A stretch of 5,098 nucleotides of DNA, taken from the NCBI GenBank assembly GCA_013138555.1, contig WTCN01000293.1, positions 1 to 5,098 of the forward strand, in the 5' to 3' direction. Below the pieces are notes generated by a model. It did not search any database. It worked only from the letters and a program-made list of their open reading frames with translations, and was not told the DNA's origin. The translations under genes were made by a program, and so were the position numbers. How positions within the stretch are numbered: the stretch's first letter is position 1; each line of letters starts with the position of its first letter. This document shows positions 1 through 5,098 of this stretch, one piece after another. The stretch comes from Methyloprofundus sp. GTDB lineage: Bacteria > Pseudomonadota > Gammaproteobacteria > Methylococcales > Methylomonadaceae.

Positions 1-23
1 TGTTTATATTTCAATGAAAGAAT

Positions 24-29
24 AAAGGA
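24..29 (+). promoter_or_regulatory. Shine-Dalgarno site of the DUF3465 gene
   Basis: AAAGGA lies five bases before the ATG at 35. This is good spacing and fixes the start immediately before the signal peptide. Confidence 0.7.
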
Positions 30-34
30 TTAAC

Positions 35-658
35 ATGAGATTTTCTCTATTATTTGCATTACTTTTTCCCTTTGTATTGCAGGCGAGTAACCTAAGTAAC
101 AGTAATAAATTATTTGATTTTGCCGAAAGGGAGTACCCTGAATTATTTGATCCTGCTGGAAGCCCAACTTTTGAGCTCAGTGATTATTTAGTGCGTTATT
201 ACTCTAAAAGTAATAATTATATAGGCACAAAACAGGGGGAAGTCTATGTGTACGGTACTATTTTTAATGGCTTATTAAAGGTCGGGAATATTGCTGACTT
301 TGTTGAATTAGAGACTGAGGGGGATGAGTTATTAGCCGAATTATTTGCACAACAGCGGAGTGATGTGCAGGTTGAGGGGATGGGGAGAGTTATTGTCATA
401 CTTGCAGATGATCTTCAAGGAAGTCGGCATCAGCGGTTTATCATTCAATTAAATTCTGGTCAAACCTTGTTAATTGCACATAATATTGACTTGGCCCCCA
501 GAGTAAATGCGTTATCAGTGGGGGATTTTATTGAGTTTTTTGGTGAGTATGAATGGAATGATAAGGGCGGGGTGATTCACTGGACGCATTATGACCCCGC
601 TGGAAATCATTTAGATGGCTGGATATTACACAATAATATTGTTTATCAGGCTCTTTAG
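35..658 (+). CDS. Secreted two-domain protein with C-terminal DUF3465 domain
   Basis: The 207-residue product is probably exported. A short basic start (MR) is followed by a hydrophobic run at residues 3-15, with likely cleavage after A17 or S18. Residues about 24-91 form a module (LFDFAEREYPELFDPAG, then YLVRYY, NYIGTKQGEVYVYG and FNGLLKVGNIADF) that resembles an uncharacterised repeat-type domain in secreted proteobacterial proteins. Residues about 107-207 match DUF3465 from memory of the family: GSRHQRF (129-135), SGQTLLIAHNIDLAPR (141-156) and EYEWNDKGGVIHWTHYDP (171-188), a pattern suggesting a small OB-like beta fold. The biochemical function is unknown. The ATG is well supported by AAAGGA at 24-29, five bases upstream. 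A TATATT at 5-10 could be a -10 box, but its -35 would lie outside the window. The gene converges on zapD and stands alone on this strand. No cysteine is present. The DUF3465 call is firm; the N-terminal module assignment is moderate. Confidence 0.85.
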   Translation: MRFSLLFALLFPFVLQASNLSNSNKLFDFAEREYPELFDPAGSPTFELSDYLVRYYSKSNNYIGTKQGEVYVYGTIFNGLLKVGNIADFVELETEGDELLAELFAQQRSDVQVEGMGRVIVILADDLQGSRHQRFIIQLNSGQTLLIAHNIDLAPRVNALSVGDFIEFFGEYEWNDKGGVIHWTHYDPAGNHLDGWILHNNIVYQAL

Positions 659-704
659 TTTTACGGGCTACACACGTTTAACACGGGACAGCTTTATTCA
701 CTCG

Positions 705-735
705 TAGGGTGGGCAACGCTTTTCTGCCCACCTTA
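705..735. terminator. Palindromic hairpin between convergent genes; bidirectional terminator or REP-like element
   Basis: The left arm TAGGGTGGGCA (705-715) pairs with the right arm TGCCCACCTTA (725-735) through 11 positions, one of them a G-U wobble, around a 9-base loop (716-724). It sits between the DUF3465 stop (658) and the zapD stop (750), so it is placed to end transcription from both sides. There is no long U tract after either arm, so it is not a textbook intrinsic terminator. The sequence resembles GTAGGGTGGGCA-type palindromes that I recall as dispersed repeats in many proteobacterial genomes. That identity is from memory and only one copy is visible here. Confidence 0.6.
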
Positions 736-749
736 AGTTTATAGCCGCT

Positions 750-1523
750 TTATAAAATACAGTATCTTAGAGAAAAATCAACATCTGTGTTTGCCTGTTT
801 AGGCCGGGTATTACCTACTGCAGGGTTCATGAAGCGTGTTGTAAATCTGTGCTTTCCACCACTGATTTCTGCAAAATAGGGGGCTGTTTTTAATAATTTA
901 ACAATGACCATTTGATAAGACTGGGTTTGATCTAATGTGGTTTGATAAAAGCCATTATGTGCCGTTTCATGAGTGCTGATACCACTTAAGCGAATAAAAT
1001 TCAAAATTAAGTCAACTGCTGTCCGAATCGGTGAAAATTGATTAATCCACATTTGCAAGTTTTCGTTTTGTACCTCTCTAGGTTGCTCTAGCCAGAAGTG
1101 ATATGCGGGCAGGTCAAATGAACTGGTTCCTCCAGGGATATTATTACGTTGAGTTACTGTTTCAAATAAATCGCTCTTCATGCTTGCAAGATCAATTTTT
1201 CCATTGCTGGCATAGAGTTTTTCACTGCTTGAGTGTAACTCGCTCAGAATATTATGTAGCCTTGTGTTATCAACACCTTCATGTTTTGATAACTGATTAA
1301 GTCTGTTAGAGTGGCGCTTTAATTCTTTTAGCATTTCGGCTTTTAAATTGTGGCGACTAAAAACCTGTAAAATATCGACGAGTGTATTAACGCTTGCTCG
1401 TGTATCCCAGATACTGTTCCCCATCAAAAAGTGGTCAAGTTGTAAGAAAAGTTGTTCCAGGCGTATGAACACACGCATGCGTTCATTTAAAGGAAATTCG
1501 TAGCTGATATATTCAGTAGTCAC
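750..1523 (-). CDS. zapD: Cell division protein ZapD (FtsZ-associated)
   Basis: ZapD (formerly YacF, DUF1342) is a cytoplasmic protein that binds the FtsZ C-terminal tail and bundles FtsZ filaments at the division ring. The 257 residues match the family along their length: the N-terminal YEFPLNERMRVFIRLE (8-23), the helical region around FSRHNLKAEMLKELKR (55-70), RNNIPGG (126-132), FDLPAYHFWLEQP (136-148), NGFYQ (190-194) and the C-terminal FAEISGGKHRFTTRFM (217-232). E. coli ZapD is about 247 residues, so this one is full length. The start is GTG at 1523, which shares a GTGA with the coaE stop. There is no clear Shine-Dalgarno site, so translation is probably coupled to coaE. The next in-frame methionine is residue 16, inside the conserved N-terminal motif, which supports the GTG. 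The end is followed by the hairpin at 705-735. Confidence 0.95.
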   Translation of the reverse strand: MTTEYISYEFPLNERMRVFIRLEQLFLQLDHFLMGNSIWDTRASVNTLVDILQVFSRHNLKAEMLKELKRHSNRLNQLSKHEGVDNTRLHNILSELHSSSEKLYASNGKIDLASMKSDLFETVTQRNNIPGGTSSFDLPAYHFWLEQPREVQNENLQMWINQFSPIRTAVDLILNFIRLSGISTHETAHNGFYQTTLDQTQSYQMVIVKLLKTAPYFAEISGGKHRFTTRFMNPAVGNTRPKQANTDVDFSLRYCIL

Positions 1524-2113
1524 TTTGTTTGTTTTAGAAATTGTTTGTGTAAATTATTCACTTGCTTGTCAAGAAAAGTAATGTCTTGGGTATTGTCTAT
1601 TATACTGTCCGCATGTGTTAAACGTTCAGCTCGGCTCACCTGGCTATTAATCATGGCGGTAATCTGGCTGTTATTTAAGTTATCGCGTAATTTTACTCTA
1701 TTAATTTGCATTTCCATAGGGCAGTCGATGACTAAAATATGATCGACTAGTGATTGCATTTTTGTTTCGATTAATAATGGGATAGCAATAATGCAGTAAG
1801 GCCCCGTGAGTAGGCTTAATTGACGCTCAATTTCTGCATAGACAAGTGGATGTACAATGTTCTCAAGCTGATGTTTTTTTTCTGCATCATTAAAAATTAT
1901 TTCACGTAAGCTAGCACGATTTAAACTGCCATCCGTGAAGAGGCAGCGTTGACCAAAGTAGTCACTAATTTGTTTAAGGGCTTTTTGCCCAGGCATAACC
2001 AGAGCATGGGCTATTTCATCAGCATCAATGATGGGCGTGTTGTGCTGTTTGAATAGCTCAGAAACGGTTGATTTACCACAGCCAATCCCGCCCGTCAGAC
2101 CTACTTTATACAT
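1520..2113 (-). CDS. coaE: Dephospho-CoA kinase
   Basis: CoaE carries out the last step of coenzyme A synthesis in the cytoplasm, phosphorylating the ribose 3'-hydroxyl of dephospho-CoA with ATP. The 197 residues are normal length for the family. The P-loop GGIGCGKS is at 8-15, the conserved IIDADEIAH at 28-36, the substrate-binding segment LENIVHPLV at 83-91, and IPLLIET at 111-117. The lid region has KLRDN (141-145), and the C-terminal HADSIIDN (167-174) corresponds to the usual A-D-x-V-I-x-N motif. The ATG at 2113 overlaps the pilD stop by one base (TAATG). I see no Shine-Dalgarno site before it, which suggests translation by reinitiation after pilD. Its stop lies in the GTGA overlap with zapD. 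All key motifs are present. Confidence 0.97.
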   Translation of the reverse strand: MYKVGLTGGIGCGKSTVSELFKQHNTPIIDADEIAHALVMPGQKALKQISDYFGQRCLFTDGSLNRASLREIIFNDAEKKHQLENIVHPLVYAEIERQLSLLTGPYCIIAIPLLIETKMQSLVDHILVIDCPMEMQINRVKLRDNLNNSQITAMINSQVSRAERLTHADSIIDNTQDITFLDKQVNNLHKQFLKQTK

Positions 2114-2988
2114 TATTGTAAGCCAGTGCTTGTTAAGTAAAGTGAATTGATTTTATCACCCCATAGAAGAGCAATCCACCCGGCAATAGCGAGATAAGGA
2201 CCAAAAGGAATGGGAATATTTTTGTCACGTTGTACGAAAATAATCATTGATGTACCAATGATGGCACCCACGAGTGATGATAGCAGAATAATCAGCGGCA
2301 GGTATTGCCAGCCTAACCAGGCACCAAATAAAGCGAGTAGCTTGAAGTCACCATAGCCCATTCCTTCTTTTCCGGTCAATAGTTTAAAGGATTGGTAAAT
2401 TGTCCATAAAATAAGATAACCTGCTATTGCACCGATAATGCTGGAGACAGGGTCGGTAAAAATATTAAACAGGCTTAAAAACAAACCTAACCATAACATA
2501 GGTAAAGTAATATTGTCGGGTAACAATTGATGATCAAAATCAATGCCACTGAGAGCAACAAGTACCCAGGTCAGGAGTAGCGCAAACAGTGTTTCGATTT
2601 GTCCTCCTAGCTGGTAGGCAACGACAACAGATAAAAACCCCGTCAGTGCTTCAATAAAGGGGTAACGCAATGAAATACTGGTTTGACAGTTTGCACATTT
2701 ACCGCGTAAAAAAAGATAGCTAAAGACAGGAATGTTTTGATAGCCCTTAATTTCTGCATGACATTCAGGGCAATGAGAACCTGGAAGTGCCAGGTTAAAT
2801 GTTTCAGTAGCCTGGTCAGTAATAGGAAGCTCAAGAAATTCCTGGCATTCTTTTTTCCAGCCCCGTTGCATCATTACGGGTAGGCGGTATATAACGACAT
2901 TGAGGAAGCTTCCAACCATGAGTCCTATGATGCCTGTCAGCAGGCAGAGTAAAACCGGGGAATTTAAAATAATAGAATAAGAAGACAT
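2113..2988 (-). CDS. pilD: Type IV prepilin peptidase / N-methyltransferase PilD
   Basis: This is an inner-membrane aspartyl protease that cleaves the leader of type IV prepilins (and of type II secretion pseudopilins, where present) and methylates the new N-terminus. The 291 residues match PilD length. The N-terminal membrane segment (about 11-35) runs into the conserved GSFLNVVIYRLP (26-37). The cytoplasmic domain carries the four zinc cysteines C73, C76, C98 and C101. The two catalytic aspartates are D150 in GIDFDHQLLPD and D214 in GMGYGDFKLL. Several further hydrophobic helices (about 112-280) complete a polytopic A24-family topology. The ATG at 2988 is the only sensible start: an in-frame TAG lies at 2997-2995 and the next methionine is inside the first membrane helix. 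No recognisable Shine-Dalgarno site precedes it. It overlaps coaE downstream and is separated from pilC by 173 bp. Confidence 0.97.
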   Translation of the reverse strand: MSSYSIILNSPVLLCLLTGIIGLMVGSFLNVVIYRLPVMMQRGWKKECQEFLELPITDQATETFNLALPGSHCPECHAEIKGYQNIPVFSYLFLRGKCANCQTSISLRYPFIEALTGFLSVVVAYQLGGQIETLFALLLTWVLVALSGIDFDHQLLPDNITLPMLWLGLFLSLFNIFTDPVSSIIGAIAGYLILWTIYQSFKLLTGKEGMGYGDFKLLALFGAWLGWQYLPLIILLSSLVGAIIGTSMIIFVQRDKNIPIPFGPYLAIAGWIALLWGDKINSLYLTSTGLQ

Positions 2989-3058
2989 ATAGGTCTAGGA
3001 TAAAATGGAAAGAAGAAATGAACAATAACTGATAAGAGCTGGCGTGAAATTAAGCAAT

Positions 3059-3089
3059 AAAAAGGCCGTCTTATTTTGATAGCCTTTTT
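3059..3089. terminator. Likely intrinsic terminator after pilC
   Basis: AAAAAGGC (3059-3066) pairs with GCCTTTTT (3082-3089). The stem can extend inward to 3070/3078 with one wobble and one mismatch, leaving a 7-base loop (3071-3077). Read on the minus strand it is an A-tract/stem/U-tract structure about 70 bases past the pilC stop, so it should at least partly end pilBC transcription. The arms are symmetrical, so it could work in either direction, but no plus-strand gene needs it. Only three core G-C pairs support the stem, so read-through into pilD is plausible. Confidence 0.65.
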
Positions 3090-3152
3090 AGTATATTGTT
3101 ATTAAAGTATTTTTTTGTTATTTACATAAAAATGAAACGATACATAAATTTT

Positions 3153-3161
3153 GGGGGGGGG
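3153..3161. repeat. Nine-base G/C homopolymer abutting the pilC stop
   Basis: Nine Gs on the plus strand (nine Cs in the pilC mRNA) begin immediately after the pilC TAA. With the four Gs just before the stop (minus strand, 3168-3165) they can form a GGGG-TAA-CCCC hairpin whose loop is the stop codon. Length changes here would not alter the PilC reading frame, because the tract lies after the stop. Confidence 0.8.
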
Positions 3162-4382
3162 TTACCCCACTGCCGCACCAAGTTTGAAGATAGGTAAATA
3201 CATGGCAACAACTAAGCCACCCACTAAAGTACCTAAGATAACCATAATAAAAGGTTCCATTAAGCTACTTAAATTATCCACTAGATTATCAACTTCTTCT
3301 TCGTAAAAATCGGCGACTTTATCTAACATTTTATCAATAGACCCCGATTCCTCACCAATAGCAAGCATTTGCACCACCATATGAGGGAACAACTCTGTTT
3401 GTAGCATGGAGTATTGCATGCTTTGTCCTGTAGAAACATCGTCACGCATCTGCATAACGGCATTATAGTAGACAATATTTCCTGTAGCTCCGGCAACCGA
3501 TTCTAAAGCATCTACCAATGGAACCCCGGCAGCAGACATTGTGGCTAAAGTTCGGGCAAAGCGAGCGATGGCAGATTTATGTAGAATCAGGCCGACAATA
3601 GGTATTTTTAACATCAGTCGGTCGAGAAAATAATTGAATTTCTTTGAACGTTTTTTGAAAAAACCAAAGGTATAGACGACTGCCATCACACTCCCGATGA
3701 CATAATACCAGTTGGCAACCATCCAATCTGACATTCCCATGACCCATAAGGTAAATCCAGGGAGTTCAGCACCAAAACTGTCAAATAAATCTTTGAAAAC
3801 GGGGACGACAAAAATAAGTAAAATAGCGGTTACGATAAAAGCAATAACGATAACGGCGATCGGGTAAGTGAGCGCTTTCTTGACTTTTGCTTTGATTGAT
3901 TCGGATTTTTCTTTATAAGTCGCAATTTTATCCAGTAAGCTTTCCAGCACCCCTGACTGCTCGCCTGCTTCAACAAGATTACAAAAAAGTTCGTCAAAAT
4001 AAAGAGGGCGTTTATTGAGTGCCTGAGCCAGTGTATCACCGCTTTCTATATCGGCTTTAATGCTGAGTAATAATTCAGCCATACTAGGGTTTTCATGGCC
4101 TTTACCAATAATATCAAAAGATTGCACCAGAGGTACGCCTGACTCCAGCATGGTCGCAAGCTGTCTGGCAAAGATAGCAATATCTTTGGTGCTAATGGTT
4201 GCTTTAGCTTTAGAAAATAATGATTTTGGTTTTTTCCTCAGGGAAATAACGCGTATGCCTTGCCGCCGTAACTCTGCACGTCCTGCTGCTATACTCAGTG
4301 CAGCTAGTTCACCATTAACCACTTTGCCTTGCTTGTCTTTCCCTTTCCAGGTAAAGTCTATTTGTTCAGTGCTGTCAGCCAT
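3162..4382 (-). CDS. pilC: Type IV pilus inner-membrane platform protein PilC
   Basis: PilC (GspF family) is the polytopic inner-membrane platform that couples the PilB and PilT ATPases to pilin insertion and removal. The 406 residues are the usual length. The short N-terminal region (FTWKGKDKQGKVVNGE, 10-25) is typical. Two T2SF domains follow: about 69-192 (FARQLATMLESGVPLVQSFD, then LVEAGEQSGVLE) and about 272-394 (FARTLATMSAAGVPLVDALE, then AIGEESGSID), showing the internal duplication expected of the family. Membrane helices are likely at about 172-195, 222-242 and 376-397, and the protein ends with the family-like MYLPIFKLGAAVG. The ATG at 4382 lies two bases after the pilB stop. AAGAGAG within the end of pilB can serve as ribosome binding site, so the two genes are surely cotranscribed. 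This PilC is not the unrelated neisserial PilC adhesin. Confidence 0.97.
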   Translation of the reverse strand: MADSTEQIDFTWKGKDKQGKVVNGELAALSIAAGRAELRRQGIRVISLRKKPKSLFSKAKATISTKDIAIFARQLATMLESGVPLVQSFDIIGKGHENPSMAELLLSIKADIESGDTLAQALNKRPLYFDELFCNLVEAGEQSGVLESLLDKIATYKEKSESIKAKVKKALTYPIAVIVIAFIVTAILLIFVVPVFKDLFDSFGAELPGFTLWVMGMSDWMVANWYYVIGSVMAVVYTFGFFKKRSKKFNYFLDRLMLKIPIVGLILHKSAIARFARTLATMSAAGVPLVDALESVAGATGNIVYYNAVMQMRDDVSTGQSMQYSMLQTELFPHMVVQMLAIGEESGSIDKMLDKVADFYEEEVDNLVDNLSSLMEPFIMVILGTLVGGLVVAMYLPIFKLGAAVG

Positions 4383-4384
4383 AA

Positions 4385-5098
4385 TTACTCTCTTGTTACT
4401 CGATCAATTTCTTCAATAGATGTAATGCCTTGTATGACTTTCAGTAAGCCAGAGCGTCTCAAGTCATTAATGCCTTCTAAACTCGCTTGTTCTCCAAGTT
4501 GCATCGCATTACAACCTTCAAGAATGCGGGCACGCATTGTCTCACTGATAGGCATAACCTGATAAATACCAACCCGGCCTTTATAGCCATCATTACAATT
4601 ATCACAGCCTACGGGTTTATAGACAGTAAAAGTACCTATTTCTTCTTTTTTAAAACCAGCTTCCAGCAAGGTGTTTTCAGGATATTTGGAGTCCGTTTTA
4701 CAATGCTCACAGAGTCGCCTCGCTAATCTTTGTGCCATGATAAGCAATACCGAGGAAACGATATTAAACGCGGGAATACCCATTTGTAGTAGGCGGTTCA
4801 AGGTTTGTGGGGCATCGTTGGTATGTAGCGTGGATAAAACCAAATGTCCTGTCTGAGCGGCTTTTACCGCAATCTCAGCCGTTTCAAGATCACGAATCTC
4901 CCCGACCATGATAATATCCGGATCTTGCCGCAAGAAGGCTCTTAGGGCTGCGGCAAAAGTAAGCCCCGCTTTTACATTCATATTAACCTGGTTGATTCCT
5001 TCTACAGTAATCTCAACCGGGTCTTCAGCAGTAGAAATATTGCGCTCAACCGTGTTGAGTATATTTAATCCTGTATATAGCGAAACGGTTTTACCACT
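4385..5098 (-). CDS. pilB: Type IV pilus assembly ATPase PilB (C-terminal part, cut by window edge)
   Basis: PilB is the cytoplasmic hexameric ATPase that powers pilus extension. The frame stays open to base 5098 and the first visible residues are SGKT, the end of the Walker A loop. The true start is therefore beyond the window, and the ATG at 4981 is internal. About 237 residues are visible of an expected 560-580. Numbering from the first visible residue: Asp box TAEDPVEI (23-30), Walker B DIIMVGEIRD (61-70), and His box AAQTGHLVLSTLHTND (80-95). The four zinc cysteines lie in CEHC (130-133) and CDNC (165-168), followed by GRVGIYQVMPI. The GspE-like tetracysteine and linkage to pilC and pilD favour PilB over PilT or a type II secretion GspE. 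The reading frame is intact and ends two bases before pilC. Confidence 0.95.
   Translation of the reverse strand, partial: SGKTVSLYTGLNILNTVERNISTAEDPVEITVEGINQVNMNVKAGLTFAAALRAFLRQDPDIIMVGEIRDLETAEIAVKAAQTGHLVLSTLHTNDAPQTLNRLLQMGIPAFNIVSSVLLIMAQRLARRLCEHCKTDSKYPENTLLEAGFKKEEIGTFTVYKPVGCDNCNDGYKGRVGIYQVMPISETMRARILEGCNAMQLGEQASLEGINDLRRSGLLKVIQGITSIEEIDRVTRE

Noticed and set aside
1103..1742. Plus-strand open frames opposite zapD and coaE.
   Set aside because: They lie wholly within well-supported genes on the other strand and have odd compositions.
2831..3025. A 64-residue minus-strand frame upstream of and overlapping pilD, as a possible leader peptide.
   Set aside because: It would begin with TTG without a ribosome binding site, and most of it is the pilD sequence read in another frame.
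3090..3095. TATACT on the minus strand as a -10 box for pilD.
   Set aside because: No acceptable -35 element lies 16-18 bases upstream, and transcripts would run straight into the terminator-like stem at 3089-3059.
3153..3161. Phase-variable switch of pilC by the homopolymer, by analogy with the neisserial pilC genes.
   Set aside because: The tract lies after the stop codon, so slippage cannot change the frame. The neisserial PilC adhesin is also an unrelated protein.
4060..4562. Plus-strand open frames opposite pilC and pilB.
   Set aside because: They are antisense shadows of strongly conserved genes, lack ribosome binding sites, and show no recognisable protein features.
4385..4981. A self-contained 198-residue ATPase starting at the ATG at 4981.
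   Set aside because: The frame continues upstream without a stop to the window edge and encodes the end of Walker A and the Asp box, so this ATG is internal to pilB.

Overview
The window looks like chromosomal DNA from an AT-rich gammaproteobacterium. This rests on gene order (pilB-pilC-pilD-coaE-zapD) and on the presence of ZapD, a division factor found mainly in gamma- and betaproteobacteria. The lineage cannot be fixed more closely. A Methylococcales or Thiotrichales-like relative is only a guess, from the AT bias and the GTAGGGTGGGCA-type palindrome.

Layout: positions 35-658 (+) encode a secreted two-part protein ending in a DUF3465 domain. It converges on a minus-strand block, and the 91-bp gap between them holds a strong symmetrical hairpin (705-735). 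The minus strand then reads, in transcription order from the right edge: pilB (3' part only, cut at 5098), pilC (4382-3162), a 173-bp gap with a terminator-like hairpin and a 9-base C tract, pilD (2988-2113), coaE (2113-1520) and zapD (1523-750). pilB and pilC are 2 nt apart, pilD and coaE overlap by 1 nt (TAATG), and coaE and zapD overlap by 4 nt (GTGA). The block is therefore probably two tightly coupled units, pilBC and pilD-coaE-zapD, separated by the hairpin.

Function: PilB (assembly ATPase), PilC (inner-membrane platform) and PilD (prepilin peptidase/methylase) are the core inner-membrane machinery of type IVa pili. CoaE makes coenzyme A from dephospho-CoA, and ZapD bundles FtsZ filaments. 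These two are housekeeping genes that travel with pilD in many gammaproteobacteria. The least ordinary gene is the secreted DUF3465 protein at the left. I see no mobile element, CRISPR array, tRNA or rRNA, and no convincing sign of an undescribed multi-gene system.
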